Source of the DNA: Vibrio sp. PID17_43
GTDB taxonomy: Bacteria; Pseudomonadota; Gammaproteobacteria; Enterobacterales; Vibrionaceae
Length of the DNA stretch: 64,000 nt
NCBI RefSeq assembly: GCF_002608565.1
Contig: NZ_LIXM01000018.1
Coordinates: 40,944 to 104,943 of the forward strand
Reading direction: 5' to 3'
Part shown: one piece after another, positions 33,454 to 44,955 of the stretch
How positions within the stretch are numbered: position 1 is the first letter of the stretch
Layout: each line of letters opens with the position of its first letter
Made by a program: the position numbers and the translations under genes
The notes under the pieces: generated by a model
What the model saw: only the letters and a program-made list of their open reading frames with translations
What the model was told of the DNA's origin: nothing
Database searches by the model: none

Positions 33454-34036
33454 TTTGCATCCTTACAAATTTTCCAGCCGTTAGTTATGACAAGCTTGCA
33501 GCAAAGATGCAAGCTTACACTAATGGTCTATATATCGAATTTTATTGATTTTAAGATTTATATTTTTCTCAGGAGGTCGGTTGTTCTTTTTTTCTATATA
33601 TAATTCTTTTTTCCAATAAGCTTGAGGAGTGCGTTTTTATTCTCTTCGCTTTTAGAGGAAGTGAATACATCGTTAGAGCATAAAGCGCGCATAATAATTC
33701 TAAAATATGCAGGTTAGACGCTGTCTTTATTCGTTCGGTGACAATCAGTGTGTCGTTACTGTATTCACTCCAAGGTCATAAACACGCAATGCTCTTGGAA
33801 ACCAGCCGTAAACAACCGGAATAGGATCTTCTGAATATTACAGATTGTCTATTTTTGTTGATTTTATGTTTCTGCCTGCAGAGTTTCGATTTTCACGTAG
33901 TAATAATCACTAAGAATCGAGGCTGTTTGGTGTTTGTTTGTGGCTTTTCATCGCAATCCGTGCCATATTTCACCGCATCAACATACTCAGTTTTGAGTAA
34001 AGTGTTTCCATCAAGTAACTAATCTGGAGCCAAAAC
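33454..34036. promoter_or_regulatory. 583-bp divergent region (arcA / rraB)
   Basis: AT-rich, no gene seen. A perfect 9-bp inverted repeat AAGCTTGCA / TGCAAGCTT at 33492-33516 lies about 40 bp upstream of the arcA start and could be an operator or leader hairpin. The rest shows no structure I can assign. Confidence 0.4.
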
Positions 34037-34453
34037 ATGTCTCACGAAGATGAATATCTATCAGTAGAAGAATTAATTGAGATTCAAAAGGAAGAGACTC
34101 GCGATATCATTGCAGCATTGCTAGAAGATGGCAGCGATCCAGATTCATTATACGAAATCGAGCACCACCTATTTGCCGAAGACTTTGACACGCTAGAGAA
34201 AGCCGTAGTTGAAGCGTTCAAGATGGGCTTTGAAGTACTTGAAGCTGAAGAAACAGAAGATGAAGATGGCAACAAACTGCTTTGCTGTGATGCAACAATG
34301 GAATCTGCGCTGAACGCAGAAGCGATTGATGCACAGGTTGAGAAACTGGTTCATCTTGCAGAGAAATACGACATCATTTACGACGGTTGGGGTACTTACT
34401 ATGAAGGCGAAGATGCGCTTTACCCTGACGAAGATGATGAAGACGAAGAGTAA
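34037..34453 (+). CDS. rraB: RraB, RNase E activity regulator
   Basis: 138 residues, the same length as E. coli RraB (YjgD), acidic, with the conserved [23 protein letters not shown] start and the Asp/Glu-only tail. Binds RNase E and modulates mRNA decay. CTGGAG ribosome site. Single gene with its own terminator. Confidence 0.93.
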   Translation: MSHEDEYLSVEELIEIQKEETRDIIAALLEDGSDPDSLYEIEHHLFAEDFDTLEKAVVEAFKMGFEVLEAEETEDEDGNKLLCCDATMESALNAEAIDAQVEKLVHLAEKYDIIYDGWGTYYEGEDALYPDEDDEDEE

Positions 34454-34472
34454 TTAACTCATTCATACTAGG

Positions 34473-34500
34473 AAGCCAGCATTTATCGCTGGCTTTTTTG
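34473..34500 (+). terminator. rraB terminator
   Basis: AAGCCAGC / GCTGGCTT hairpin with T6. Confidence 0.88.
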
Positions 34501-34620
34501 TGCCTTGAAAATGAACCACGCCGATGATGATAAATAACTCTCATTGAGTTAGCTAATAGTCTATAACCCTGTGTCACTTGAGTATATAATGAGTGAAAAT
34601 TGATCTAGCTCAAGGTGACT

Positions 34621-35421
34621 ATGCAACTCTCACTCGCCGGTTTATGGCAAGTCTCTCCACTGACGGACCTTTCTATCCCACAGGATGACATCACTTTTCC
34701 TGCACCTTTGAGTCGGGTATTACCCGCTGAACTGACAGAAGAAGCGATTCGTCAGCAAGAGTGGCATCTGATGCATGACATTGAAGTGGATGAATCCATG
34801 ATGGCATTCCCAGCGGTAGAAATGGTGTTGGGTGGTGTGGATTACCATGCTGAAGTGCGTTTGAACGGAGTTGCATTATTTGATTGTGACGGCTCACAAA
34901 GCTTGTACAAAAAAGACATTCGTCCGTTCATGCAGATGGGACGTAACCGCTTTGAGATCCTGTTCCTTGAGGAAGATGAAGATCTTCTACTGGGTGAGGA
35001 TAAGCCAGAGTTGTGTTCACTTGCGGATCACGAATACAAAAAGAGTGATGAGCGCTTGGGGGTATGGCAAGAACCGTATCTGCAGTTTATTCGTAATGTG
35101 CGTTTAGATCGCGTGGCAACAGAGCAGATTTGGCACTACGGTGGGGGCTGTGAGTTCAAAGTCGATTTGTACTATCAGACGTTTGCGCCAGGACTGGTAT
35201 CTGCGTCGGTGAAGTTTAATGGCATGACTTACTGCATTCCAATTGATGTTCGCGCCGATCACACCACTGCACTTTTCCAGATCGACGCGCCAAAATATGC
35301 CGATCTTAACGCTCCCGATCCAAATGATCTCTACCAATTGTCGGTGGAGCTAGATGGGCAGCGCCAAGCCTTTTCGGTTGCACTCAGCCAAGAGCTCTGC
35401 GTTACTCACCTTGTTTTGTAA
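34621..35421 (+). CDS. Orphan GH2-type sugar-binding-fold protein
   Basis: 266 residues from ATG 34621 (AAGGTG 5 nt upstream; GTG 34615 is the alternative). The N-terminal part (LAGLWQVSPL ... GVDYHAEVRLNGVALFD ... RPFMQMGRNRFEILF) and the later GVWQEPYLQFIRNVRLDRV resemble the jelly-roll and immunoglobulin-like domains at the front of beta-mannosidases of GH family 2. The catalytic barrel is absent and there is no signal peptide. I cannot assign a function; it may be a stand-alone binding protein. Confidence 0.65.
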   Translation: MQLSLAGLWQVSPLTDLSIPQDDITFPAPLSRVLPAELTEEAIRQQEWHLMHDIEVDESMMAFPAVEMVLGGVDYHAEVRLNGVALFDCDGSQSLYKKDIRPFMQMGRNRFEILFLEEDEDLLLGEDKPELCSLADHEYKKSDERLGVWQEPYLQFIRNVRLDRVATEQIWHYGGGCEFKVDLYYQTFAPGLVSASVKFNGMTYCIPIDVRADHTTALFQIDAPKYADLNAPDPNDLYQLSVELDGQRQAFSVALSQELCVTHLVL

Positions 35422-35469
35422 CGGTTTAGCTCTGTAGGTGTCTGAATTTGTAAATGCTTGATGCGTAAG

Positions 35470-35964
35470 TTACAGCGACTTAAGCATCACCACTTCACAT
35501 GCATCATGCCCTGTTTGTCCAAGCGGGGCATCTAAATGTTCAAAGCCAAGCTTTTCATACAAGCCCACTGCCTCTCTTAGACATTCTGTTGTTTCTAAAT
35601 AGCACTGTTGATAACCGAGTTGTTTCGCAAGTTGTAAGCTCAACGCGACGATGCGTTTGGCTAAACCGTGCCCTCGCGTTTGAGGTAAGAAGTACATCTT
35701 TTGCAGCTCACACACATTTGGTTCGCCAGCTAAAGGTGCAAAGCCACCACCACCCACAATCTCGCCTTGGTGCTCTACCAACCAGTAAGCAGCGCCTTGT
35801 TGGCTGTAAACCGAGTACATGTCATCAAGGGTCGGATCTGCTACGCCATAACCTTTGTCTGTGGTTAAGCCATATTCTGCCGAGACTTTGCGAATGACTT
35901 GAGCAATGCCGGGATTATCTTGCGCTGTGATTGGGCGAAGGACGAAGTCAGCAATTTGTTCCAT
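35470..35964 (-). CDS. GNAT-family N-acetyltransferase
   Basis: 164 residues with the acetyl-CoA loop [19 protein letters not shown] (R/Q-x-x-G-x-G/A) and the C-terminal [12 protein letters not shown] helix-strand. Substrate unknown. Confidence 0.85.
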   Translation of the reverse strand: MEQIADFVLRPITAQDNPGIAQVIRKVSAEYGLTTDKGYGVADPTLDDMYSVYSQQGAAYWLVEHQGEIVGGGGFAPLAGEPNVCELQKMYFLPQTRGHGLAKRIVALSLQLAKQLGYQQCYLETTECLREAVGLYEKLGFEHLDAPLGQTGHDACEVVMLKSL

Positions 35965-36012
35965 GTTTTGCCTATAAAAAGGGTCACGAGTTAGTGACCC
36001 AATATATTTCGA

Positions 36013-36417
36013 TTAAGCATGTTGGTGCAAGCAAAACTGCGGAGCTTTGGCGTGGCTTTCCGATTTACGTATCCATACTTTCTCGTGGAAGTAGTAGGCG
36101 ACGGTGTTCAAACTAGGTTCTAGCATTGCCATTACACCACCGACAAACGCGTCACCTGTTAGTAAGTAAACCACTGTAAAGGCAACGCTAAAGTGGATAG
36201 TGGCAAAGCTTGCGGTTTTTAATTTGGTCATCCATTGACGAGCTTTAAGCGCAGGGACTTTTGCCCATGCCTTTTCATGAAAGTAGAAAGCGACGGTGTT
36301 CACGGACGGCTCAATCATGGCAATTAAACTACCAATCAGAATGTCGCCAGTAAGCACGTAAGCGACACTAAACGCGATAGTAAAATGGAGTGCGGCAAAG
36401 GTTAGTGTCTTTTTCAT
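36013..36417 (-). CDS. Tandem DUF2061 membrane protein
   Basis: 134 residues made of two homologous halves, each with two hydrophobic helices and the repeated core (LTGDxxxGxxxAMxEPSxNTVAxYFHEKxW, ending near residues 51 and 115). Family of small membrane proteins with no known function. A Fur-box-like sequence lies 40 bp upstream, which suggests iron control. Confidence 0.85.
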   Translation of the reverse strand: MKKTLTFAALHFTIAFSVAYVLTGDILIGSLIAMIEPSVNTVAFYFHEKAWAKVPALKARQWMTKLKTASFATIHFSVAFTVVYLLTGDAFVGGVMAMLEPSLNTVAYYFHEKVWIRKSESHAKAPQFCLHQHA

Positions 36418-36455
36418 GATAATTACTCAATCGTTGTGTTGTTTCGATAGTTCTA

Positions 36456-36475
36456 TTATTGAGAATCATTATCAC
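36456..36475 (-). promoter_or_regulatory. Fur-box-like site before the DUF2061 gene
   Basis: TTATTGAGAATCATTATCAC matches 14 of 16 positions of the core AATGATAATCATTATC. Confidence 0.6.
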
Positions 36476-36584
36476 TAAAGCCAATGGGCAGTTAAGATTA
36501 TTTTGATAGGTAAAAGCTATTAAATGTGTGGAGAAGTAGAAGAGAAGAGCGGATATTTCTGAAAACTGTCCAAGTCATAAAATG

Positions 36585-36618
36585 GCAAAAAGGGTTGATG
36601 CTTTCACACCAACCCTTT
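36585..36618 (-). terminator. valS/holC terminator
   Basis: AAGGGTTGRTG / CACCAACCCTT-type hairpin with a T-run on the minus strand just after valS. Confidence 0.75.
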
Positions 36619-36644
36619 GATTCTTTTATTCTAACTTTTAGCGA

Positions 36645-39503
36645 TTAAAGTGCAGCGATCGTTGTCTTCTGTTCTTCTAACTTAGCTAAAGTCTCTTTGT
36701 AGCCTTCAAGCTTCTCACGCTCTTTAGCAACAACTGCCTCAGGTGCTTTCGCTACGAAGCCTTCGTTACCTAGTTTGCCTTCGATACGCTTGATTTCACC
36801 GTGAGTCTTTTTGATTTCGCCATCTAGGCGAGCAAGTTCTGCGTCTTTGTCGATCAGACCCGCCATTGGGATCATCAGCTCAGACTTAGCAACCAATGCT
36901 GTTGCGCACGCAGGCGTTTCTTCGTCAGCAGCAAGCACGCGTACAGATTCTAGTTTCGCAAGAGACATCAGTACTTGTTTGTTTGCTTCTAGGCGTGCTG
37001 CATCTTCCGCATTTGCAGCTTTCAACATAACCTCAAGCGGCTTACCTGGGTTGATGTCGTATTCAGCACGTAGGTTACGGATGCTAGTGATGAACGCTTT
37101 CACCCATTCGATATCGTCTAGTGCTTCTTGGTTGAAGTTTGCTTCGTCGAATTGAGGCAGTGCTTGAAGCATGATTGTCTCGCCTTCTACACCTTCAACT
37201 AGTGGCTTGATGCTTTGCCAGATAGTTTCAGTGATGTAAGGAATCACTGGGTGAGCTAGACGTAGAGTCTTCTCAAGAACTGTGATTAGTGTACGGCGAG
37301 TACCACGCTGTTGCGCTTCAGTACCTTTCCATAGAACGGGTTTGGTTAGCTCTAGGTACCAGTCACAGAATTGGTTCCAGATGAATTCGTAAAGCGTGTT
37401 CGACGCCATATCTAGACGGAAGTTGTCGATATGGTTGTTGAACGCTTTCGCTGCGAGTTCAAACTGAGACTCGATCCACTTGTCTGCTAGTGAGTATTCG
37501 ATCTCACCACCGTTGAAGCCACAATCTTGCTCTTCTGTGTTCATCATTACGTAACGGCTCGCGTTCCATAGTTTGTTACAGAAGTTACGGTAACCTTCTA
37601 GACGCTTCATATCCCAGTTGATATCGCGACCGGTTGATGCCATTGCTGCAAGCGTGAAACGTAGCGCGTCAGTACCGTATGCTTCGATACCGTTTTCAAA
37701 CGTCTTACGTGTGTTCTTCTCGATCTTCGCGGCAAGTTGAGGCTGCATCATGTTGCCACAACGCTTCTCTACTAGAGACTCTAGGTCGATACCATCGATC
37801 ATGTCGATTGGGTCAAGTACGTTACCTTTCGACTTAGACATCTTGTCGCCGTTTTCGTCACGGATTAGACCAGTAACGTAAACCGTCTTAAATGGTACTT
37901 GTGGTTTGCCGTTTTCGTCTTTCACGAAGTGCATGGTCATCATGATCATGCGAGCAACCCAGAAGAAGATGATGTCGAAACCCGTAACGAGTACGTCTGA
38001 AGGGTGGAATACTTTCAGATCGTCCGTTTGCTCTGGCCAACCTTGAGTGCCGAACGTCCATAGTGCAGAAGAGAACCATGTATCCAAAACGTCTTCGTCT
38101 TGGTGCAGTTCTATTACTGACTCTAGGTTGTTGTTCTTGCGAACTTCTTCTTCGTCACGACCTACGTAAACATTACCTTGGTTGTCGTACCAAGCTGGGA
38201 TGCGGTGACCCCACCATAGCTGACGAGAGATACACCAGTCTTGAACGTCACGCATCCAAGAGAAGTACATGTTTTCGTATTGCTTAGGCACAAATTGGAT
38301 GTCGCCATTTTCTACTGCTTCAACCGCTGTTTTCGCTAGAGGCGCAGTACGTACGTACCATTGGTCAGTTAGCATTGGTTCGATAACCACGCCACCACGG
38401 TCGCCGTAAGGAACTTGTAGATCGTGATCTTTCACTTCTTCAAGTAGACCTAGCTCGTCGAATTCAGCAACGATAGCTTTACGAGCGGCAAAGCGCTCCA
38501 TACCGTGGTACTTAGCAGGTAGTTCTGTGCTGTATGCGTCGCTTGCTTCGCCGTTAGTGTTGAATACTTCAGATGCAGCACGGATGTTCGCGTCGAAAGT
38601 CAGAATGTTGATCATTGGTAGCTGGTGGCGCTTACCAACTTCATAGTCATTGAAGTCGTGCGCAGGTGTGATTTTCACACAGCCAGTACCTTTTTCCATA
38701 TCTGCGTGCTCATCGCCCACGATTGGGATGCGACGACCAACGATAGGAAGAATGATGTCTTTACCGATAAGATCTTTGTAGCGTGGATCTTCTGGGTTAA
38801 CTGCAACACCAGTATCGCCTAGCATGGTTTCTGGACGAGTAGTCGCAACAACGATGTAGTCTTTGCCATCTGCTGTTTTAATGCCGTCTGCTAGCGGGTA
38901 GCGGAAGTGCCACATGTGGCCTTTCGTGTCTTTGTTCTCTACTTCTAGATCCGAGATAGCTGTGTGTAGCTTTGGATCCCAGTTAACTAGGCGCTTACCG
39001 CGGTAGATTAGGTCGTCTTCGTATAGGCGTACGAACACTTCTTGAACCGCGTTAGACAGACCATCGTCCATCGTGAAACGCTCACGATCCCAGTCTACAG
39101 ATGCGCCAAGACGACGAAGCTGCTTAGTGATAGTGCCGCCAGATTCGCCTTTCCATTCCCAGATTTTGTCGATGAAAGCTTCACGACCGTAATCGTGTTT
39201 TGTTTTGCCTTCTTCAGCTGCGATCTTACGCTCAACAACCATCTGAGTTGCGATACCTGCGTGGTCAGTACCTACTTGCCAAAGGGTATTTTTGCCCTTC
39301 ATACGTTCACAACGGATAAGTGTATCCATGATCGTATCTTGGAACGCGTGGCCCATGTGTAGGCTACCAGTGACGTTCGGTGGCGGGATCATGATGCTGT
39401 AAGCTTCTTTAGTCGTGTCACCGTGTGGCTTGAAGTAGCCTTTCTCTTCCCAAGTCTGATACAGAGCTTGTTCGATTGAAGTTGGGTTGTATGTCTTTTC
39501 CAT
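36645..39503 (-). CDS. valS: Valyl-tRNA synthetase
   Basis: 952 residues. Class I signatures [13 protein letters not shown] (HIGH) and KMSKSKGN (KMSKS), editing domain between them, and the C-terminal coiled-coil arm ([15 protein letters not shown]). holC lies upstream in the usual order pepA-holC-valS. Confidence 0.98.
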   Translation of the reverse strand: MEKTYNPTSIEQALYQTWEEKGYFKPHGDTTKEAYSIMIPPPNVTGSLHMGHAFQDTIMDTLIRCERMKGKNTLWQVGTDHAGIATQMVVERKIAAEEGKTKHDYGREAFIDKIWEWKGESGGTITKQLRRLGASVDWDRERFTMDDGLSNAVQEVFVRLYEDDLIYRGKRLVNWDPKLHTAISDLEVENKDTKGHMWHFRYPLADGIKTADGKDYIVVATTRPETMLGDTGVAVNPEDPRYKDLIGKDIILPIVGRRIPIVGDEHADMEKGTGCVKITPAHDFNDYEVGKRHQLPMINILTFDANIRAASEVFNTNGEASDAYSTELPAKYHGMERFAARKAIVAEFDELGLLEEVKDHDLQVPYGDRGGVVIEPMLTDQWYVRTAPLAKTAVEAVENGDIQFVPKQYENMYFSWMRDVQDWCISRQLWWGHRIPAWYDNQGNVYVGRDEEEVRKNNNLESVIELHQDEDVLDTWFSSALWTFGTQGWPEQTDDLKVFHPSDVLVTGFDIIFFWVARMIMMTMHFVKDENGKPQVPFKTVYVTGLIRDENGDKMSKSKGNVLDPIDMIDGIDLESLVEKRCGNMMQPQLAAKIEKNTRKTFENGIEAYGTDALRFTLAAMASTGRDINWDMKRLEGYRNFCNKLWNASRYVMMNTEEQDCGFNGGEIEYSLADKWIESQFELAAKAFNNHIDNFRLDMASNTLYEFIWNQFCDWYLELTKPVLWKGTEAQQRGTRRTLITVLEKTLRLAHPVIPYITETIWQSIKPLVEGVEGETIMLQALPQFDEANFNQEALDDIEWVKAFITSIRNLRAEYDINPGKPLEVMLKAANAEDAARLEANKQVLMSLAKLESVRVLAADEETPACATALVAKSELMIPMAGLIDKDAELARLDGEIKKTHGEIKRIEGKLGNEGFVAKAPEAVVAKEREKLEGYKETLAKLEEQKTTIAAL

Positions 39504-39599
39504 AGCGCTCTTTTAATGGATACGTTGATGGTTGAATCTAAGTCAATCTTTATAAGTGAGGGATCTTAGTAAGATCACCTTAACTATAAGGATTGACCG

Positions 39600-40052
39600 T
39601 TAAGGATAATCAATTTCGATTGTTTGCAGTTGGTATCCTGCTTGACGGTAAATTTTATACCTTCCTCTTGCGAGCTGTTTAGCTTTTTCTTCGCAAGGGA
39701 CGAAGTCTACCACCTCTGCAAACTTGTTCGCAAAGGTTGTCTCATTTTCCGCCAAATTAATTACCAACTGACGATTCCAAGACGGCTTAACGCCCTCGTA
39801 GCCGATTTCAATATTCGTCGTGTATTTAGGCCCTTCACCTACGAGATTATGTGCCATGTACTTATCAGCATCAACTTGCCAGAAAGCTTCAGCAAGCTGC
39901 TCCGCTTGCAGTTTATCTTGGCAGTTCAAATATACTTTAGCGCCTTGACGAGCAAAGTGCTGAGTCAAAAACACGATGTATTGTTCAAACCCCGTAACGG
40001 TTGCTTGTGGGCTCTCTTCTTTAATGATGTAGAAAGTGGCGTTGTGCATCAT
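39600..40052 (-). CDS. holC: DNA polymerase III chi subunit
   Basis: 150 residues; chi-fold start (ATFYIIKEES...) and conserved position before valS. Links the clamp loader to SSB. Confidence 0.93.
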   Translation of the reverse strand: MMHNATFYIIKEESPQATVTGFEQYIVFLTQHFARQGAKVYLNCQDKLQAEQLAEAFWQVDADKYMAHNLVGEGPKYTTNIEIGYEGVKPSWNRQLVINLAENETTFANKFAEVVDFVPCEEKAKQLARGRYKIYRQAGYQLQTIEIDYP

Positions 40053-40126
40053 TCTCTCGTTTGCTTAAAGTCTCATCCTAAGACCATCTTAACCCTCATT
40101 CTTTCTCAAGAATATTGGGATAATAA

Positions 40127-40148
40127 AAAAGGGCCTTTCGGCCCTTTT
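40127..40148 (-). terminator. pepA terminator
   Basis: AAAAGGGCC-TTTC-GGCCCTTTT hairpin directly after pepA; the symmetric arms provide a T-run on either strand. Confidence 0.8.
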
Positions 40149-40164
40149 AGATTGTGTTCAGAAA

Positions 40165-41673
40165 TTACTCTTCTGTCTCTTGGCCGCTGCGGTTCAAAAG
40201 GAATTGGACAAGCATTGAGACAGGACGGCCTGTTGAGCCTTTCGCTGCGCCTGATTTCCAAGCCGTACCTGCGATATCGATGTGTGCCCAGTTGTATTTC
40301 TTGGTGAATTTAGACAAGAAACAGCCCGCAGTAATTGTGCCAGCAGGACGGCCACCGATGTTTGCCATATCAGCAAATGGACTCTTCAACTGCTCGTGGT
40401 ACTCGTCAGCCATTGGTAGACGCCATGCACGGTCACTCGCTTGCTCAGAAGCGTTGATCAGCTCATGAGACAGTGGGTTGTGATTGGAAATAACGCCGCT
40501 GATGTGGTGACCTAGTGCAATAACACAAGCCCCCGTTAGCGTTGCCACGTCAACGACGCAATCCGGTTCAAAACGCTCTACGTACGTCAGCGCATCACAC
40601 AGAACTAAACGGCCTTCCGCGTCGGTATTGAGTACTTCTACCGTTTGGCCTGACATGGTTGTTAGGATGTCACCGGGACGGTATGCGTTGCTGCCAGGCA
40701 TGTTTTCACAGCCTGCAAGTACACCAACCACGTTGATTGGTAGATTCAGTTTCGCTAGTGCTTTCATAGTGCCGAATACCGATGCAGCACCACACATGTC
40801 GTACTTCATCTCATCCATGCCTTCGCCAGGTTTTAGCGAGATACCACCTGAATCGAACGTCAGGCCTTTACCAATCAGTACGATCGGTTTTGCATCTGAA
40901 TCTGGGTTGCCTTTGTATTCGATGATAGACATCATCGATTCGTTTTTCGAGCCACGACCTACCGCAAGGTAAGAGGTCATGCCTAGTTTTTCCATCTCTT
41001 GCTCACCAATGATCTTGGTGGTGACGGTTTCGTAATCGTCAGCTAGGCGACGAGCTTGAGAGGCTAGGTAGGCTGGGTTAGCCACATTTGGCGGCATGTT
41101 GCCAAGATCTTTAGACGCTTTTACACCAGACGCAATCGCTAGGCCATGAGTGATCGCTTTTTCACCTAGGTTTAATTCACGACGCGTTGGTACGTTAAAT
41201 ACAAGCTTACGCAGTGGGCGTCGAGTTTCTGGCTTAACGCTCTTGAATTGGTTAAATGTGTAAAGGCCATCTTTTGTTGCTTCAACAGCTTGGCGAACTT
41301 TCCAGTAAGTATCGCGGCCTTTAACGTGCAGCTCTGTTAGGAAACATACGGCTTCCATTGAGCCAGTTTCGTTAAGTGTGCTGATCGTCTTTTGAATGAT
41401 TTCCTTGTACTGGCGCTCGCCTAGTTCACGTTCTTTACCACAACCTACAAGTAGAACGCGCTCTGACAACACTCCCGGTACTTGATGCAGTAGCAGCATC
41501 TGACCAGGTTTTCCCTCTAGATCACCACGGCGAAGTAGTGAACTGATGTAGCCATCACTGATTTTATCAAGTTGCTCGGCTACTGGAGAAAGGCGACGTG
41601 GTTCAAACACACCAACAACGATACATGCGCTACGTTGTTTCTCTGGACTGCCACTTTTTACACTGAACTCCAT
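40165..41673 (-). CDS. pepA: PepA, leucyl aminopeptidase
   Basis: 502 residues, with the M17 signature NTDAEGRL and the metal-binding [10 protein letters not shown]. PepA also binds DNA as an accessory factor in XerCD recombination and as a regulator in E. coli. Divergent from lptF. Confidence 0.97.
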   Translation of the reverse strand: MEFSVKSGSPEKQRSACIVVGVFEPRRLSPVAEQLDKISDGYISSLLRRGDLEGKPGQMLLLHQVPGVLSERVLLVGCGKERELGERQYKEIIQKTISTLNETGSMEAVCFLTELHVKGRDTYWKVRQAVEATKDGLYTFNQFKSVKPETRRPLRKLVFNVPTRRELNLGEKAITHGLAIASGVKASKDLGNMPPNVANPAYLASQARRLADDYETVTTKIIGEQEMEKLGMTSYLAVGRGSKNESMMSIIEYKGNPDSDAKPIVLIGKGLTFDSGGISLKPGEGMDEMKYDMCGAASVFGTMKALAKLNLPINVVGVLAGCENMPGSNAYRPGDILTTMSGQTVEVLNTDAEGRLVLCDALTYVERFEPDCVVDVATLTGACVIALGHHISGVISNHNPLSHELINASEQASDRAWRLPMADEYHEQLKSPFADMANIGGRPAGTITAGCFLSKFTKKYNWAHIDIAGTAWKSGAAKGSTGRPVSMLVQFLLNRSGQETEE

Positions 41674-41873
41674 GCGTACTCCTACATCCTGAAGACAAAT
41701 TGCTATAAATGTTAGATAATGATCGCTTACTTGTTGAATTTAAGCTCGGGTCTTACCCTCAGAGCTGATTTAAGCGCTAACATCTAGTTTATAATTTTTA
41801 AAAAAATAAATGGTTCAACGGGAAACTATAGTGATTCGACCAAAAAAACAAGTTTTGTATAGGTAATTTCAGC

Positions 41874-42974
41874 GTGATTATTGTTAGATATTTGATCCGC
41901 GAAACACTCAAGAGCCAATTTGCGATTTTCTTTGTGCTTTTTTTGGTGTTTGTGAGCCAGAAGTTTATCAGTGTCCTCGCAGATGCTTCTGACGGAGATA
42001 TCCCTGCTGGATTGATTTTCTCTATTGTTGGCTTGAATATGCCTGCAATGGGGCTATTGATGCTGCCATTGAGTTTGTATATCGGCATATTGATCACGTT
42101 TGGGCGTTTGTATGCCGAAAGTGAGATCGTGGTGATGAATGCCACTGGTATCGGGAATAAGTTCTTGGTTCAGGCGGCGTTGTACTTGGCGCTCATCACT
42201 TCTGGCGTGGCGGCATTCAACGCACTGTGGTTATCGCCTTGGTCTCAGGACCGAGTGGAGCAGCTTTATGAGCAAGTCGCCGTAGAAAACAGCGTTGACT
42301 TGCTTAAAAAAGGCCAATTCCAAGGTACGCCAGATGGCTCTTCCGTGGTGTTCATTGATGACATCAAAGACAACACTTTGCGTCATGTGTTTGTCGCACA
42401 GATGCGTCCGCGAGATTCTATTTTACCAAGCGTGATGTTCTCTTCTTCTGGTGAAGTAAAAGAGCTTTCTGACGGCCGCCAAATCATCACCATGCAAGAA
42501 GGTACGCGATATGAAGGTGTACCAACGCGTGTGGAATATATGGTCACTAAGTTTGAACAGTATGAAGGTTTGATTGGTCAGCGTGAAGTGAAGCCAAAAG
42601 GTCGTGATTGGGAAGCGTACCCTACGGCTGAGCTGATTGGCCATCCTGCCCCTGAAGCACAAGCGGAGTTACAATGGCGAGTCTCATTATTTGTGTGTAT
42701 TCCGTTGTTGACCATGCTGGTTATTCCACTTTCTGCGGTTAACCCGCGTCAGGGAAGATTTGCCAAGATGGGGCCTGCCATTTTGATTTACTTGGCGTAT
42801 TTCCTGGCAATCAGTGCGACTAAGTCAGCACTTGAAGATGGTGCAATCCCTGCAGCCGTTGGTATGTGGCCGATTAACGTCACGTTGTTGCTGGTCGCCA
42901 TAATGGCAAATATGATGGACAGTGTCCCTATCCGACGTATGAAAGAAAAACTCCGCAAGAAGAGGCGTGCGTAA
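41874..42974 (+). CDS. lptF: LptF, LPS export permease
   Basis: 366 residues from a GTG start, six membrane segments flanking a periplasmic beta-jellyroll, YjgP/YjgQ family. Partner of LptG in LptB2FG. Divergent from pepA. Confidence 0.95.
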   Translation: MIIVRYLIRETLKSQFAIFFVLFLVFVSQKFISVLADASDGDIPAGLIFSIVGLNMPAMGLLMLPLSLYIGILITFGRLYAESEIVVMNATGIGNKFLVQAALYLALITSGVAAFNALWLSPWSQDRVEQLYEQVAVENSVDLLKKGQFQGTPDGSSVVFIDDIKDNTLRHVFVAQMRPRDSILPSVMFSSSGEVKELSDGRQIITMQEGTRYEGVPTRVEYMVTKFEQYEGLIGQREVKPKGRDWEAYPTAELIGHPAPEAQAELQWRVSLFVCIPLLTMLVIPLSAVNPRQGRFAKMGPAILIYLAYFLAISATKSALEDGAIPAAVGMWPINVTLLLVAIMANMMDSVPIRRMKEKLRKKRRA

Positions 42975-42977
42975 GCA

Positions 42978-44048
42978 GTGTTTAAAATATTAGACCTTTA
43001 CATTGGTAGAACCATCATCTCGACCACGGCTTTGGTGCTGGCAACTTTTGTCGGTTTGTCTGGCATCATTAAATACGTAGAACAGTTACGTAAAGTGGGG
43101 CGAGGTGCTTACGATTTGATGCATGCGCTTTACTTTGTGTTGCTGAGTATTCCTCGTGATGTGGAAATGTTTTTCCCAATGGCGGCACTGCTGGGTGCCT
43201 TGATCGGCTTGGGCATGTTGGCATCCAGTTCAGAACTCGTTGTGATGCAAGCCGCGGGCTTCTCTAAGCTGGACATAGGCCTTTCGGTATTGAAAACTGC
43301 GGTTCCTCTCATGTTAATCGTGATGGCGTTAGGCCAGTGGGGCGCACCAGAAGCTCAAAAAATGGCGCGAGACTTACGGGCATTTGCATTATCTGGTGGT
43401 AGCATCGCTTCAGTCAGAGCCGGGGTGTGGGCGCGTGATGCTAATGACTTCATCTTCATTGGAAAAGTGGAAGATGACAAACTCTACGGTTTGAACATGT
43501 GGCGCTTCGATGAAGATAAGAACCTAGATAAGGTGATCTTCGCAGAAGAAGTGGACTACCAACAAGACAACAACTGGTTGATGCGTTATGTGCAAGTTAC
43601 CGATATGGAAAATGAGAGCATCATTACCAAACAAGACCTAGAGCAGATGGAATGGCATACATCGCTGGCTCCAGATAAGCTGGCCGTCGTGACAGTGAAG
43701 CCAGAAGAGCTTTCTTTAAGTGGTTTGTATGATTACGTGACCTATTTAAAAGCGTCAGAACAAGATGCTTCTCGCTACGAATTGGCGTTTTGGCGTAAGT
43801 TAACTCAGCCACTGTCCATTGCCGTCATGATGCTGATGGCGCTGTCGTTCGTGTTTGGCCCACTGCGGAGTGTGACCATGGGAGCAAGAGTATTATCGGG
43901 CGTAGTTGCTGGTTTTACCTTCTATATCTCCAGTGAGTTCTTCGGCCCTCTCACCTTAGTATATGGAATACCGCCAGTTTTCGGTGCGTTGGCTCCGAGT
44001 TTAGTATTCTTAGCCATTGCGGTATCACTGCTAAGAAGAAAACTATAG
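42978..44048 (+). CDS. lptG: LptG, LPS export permease
   Basis: 356 residues from a GTG 3 bp after lptF. Same topology as LptF. lptB, the ATPase gene, is 22 kb to the left in this window. Confidence 0.95.
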   Translation: MFKILDLYIGRTIISTTALVLATFVGLSGIIKYVEQLRKVGRGAYDLMHALYFVLLSIPRDVEMFFPMAALLGALIGLGMLASSSELVVMQAAGFSKLDIGLSVLKTAVPLMLIVMALGQWGAPEAQKMARDLRAFALSGGSIASVRAGVWARDANDFIFIGKVEDDKLYGLNMWRFDEDKNLDKVIFAEEVDYQQDNNWLMRYVQVTDMENESIITKQDLEQMEWHTSLAPDKLAVVTVKPEELSLSGLYDYVTYLKASEQDASRYELAFWRKLTQPLSIAVMMLMALSFVFGPLRSVTMGARVLSGVVAGFTFYISSEFFGPLTLVYGIPPVFGALAPSLVFLAIAVSLLRRKL

Positions 44049-44070
44049 GTTTTCAAAACACGATAAACAT

Positions 44071-44101
44071 AAAAAAGGAAGGCACTGAGCCTTCCTTTTT
44101 T
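44071..44101. terminator. Bidirectional terminator lptG / RDD gene
   Basis: AAAAAAGGAAGGC-ACTGA-GCCTTCCTTTTTT, perfect 13-bp stem between convergent genes. Confidence 0.93.
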
Positions 44102-44121
44102 TATTCTGTTTTACTGCGTCG

Positions 44122-44601
44122 CTATTTTGCCTTTGGCAATACCACCACTTCAGTTTTTGCCCAAATATCGTGGAAACCCCGTTTTTGAGGATCAATTGGT
44201 ACTGTTAAGTTAGCCAAACCGAAGCCTGATGTTGCTAGGCGAATCAACGCTTGAGTCACGGTAATTGGTACGCCATCTTTGCTGTTACGGATTTGCATTT
44301 TCCAAGCACGCATGCCTAGTGTTTGACCTGCACGCGTCCAGAAGAAAACAAAGAAGTAAATCCATACCGCCGCCAAGTAGAGCGTAAATAGAGGGCTTAA
44401 TATTGGATGTTTGCCTAGCATATCTGCAGCATCGACATATTCCCCATAGTTGAGTAGCCCGGCCGCATTGAGGGCAAAAACAATCGCCATTACAACACCA
44501 GCCGCCATCATTTCAATCGCTAAGATAATCAGCGTGTCGTAAACCAAAGCGCCGCAACGACGAAAAAATCCCGCAGGTGGAAGAGTTGTAGAAGTAGTCA
44601 T
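44122..44601 (-). CDS. RDD-family membrane protein
   Basis: 159 residues, with the family's Arg (FFRRCGALVYD), Asp and three membrane segments, and the late motif GQTLGMRAWKMQIR. Function unknown; some RDD proteins exchange Na+/H+. Confidence 0.85.
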   Translation of the reverse strand: MTTSTTLPPAGFFRRCGALVYDTLIILAIEMMAAGVVMAIVFALNAAGLLNYGEYVDAADMLGKHPILSPLFTLYLAAVWIYFFVFFWTRAGQTLGMRAWKMQIRNSKDGVPITVTQALIRLATSGFGLANLTVPIDPQKRGFHDIWAKTEVVVLPKAK

Positions 44602-44955
44602 AGTTCCATCACTTACCTTGAAAATTGTGCGTCAGAATATAGATTCCATTAGCATGTGAAAAGAGAGCTGACGCACAGAGTTTCTCATTTTGGTTAAATC
44701 ATCCATTCATCTTCTGACTTGTATTCATCGAAGAGGGGGAGGGAAATCACCAGTTTATAAGCGCATTTTTTAATTTGGTGAAACTTAAGCCTCTGCTACC
44801 CGTTGACCCAAAGGGAAAATTTTACTGATGAGCGCTGCTTGGTCACACTTTGTGGCGAAATTATCAGCAAACGATAGTTATTTCAGATTTTTCTGCTTGC
44901 GTGGGTCAAAAGCTTCCGTATAATGCCAACCATCAAAGGGCAATAGCCTCAAGAT
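44602..44955. promoter_or_regulatory. 354-bp region before tRNA-Leu, with its promoter
   Basis: A strong promoter is seen at 44897-44924: TTGCGT, 16-bp spacer, TATAAT. No gene is seen in the remainder. Confidence 0.7.
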
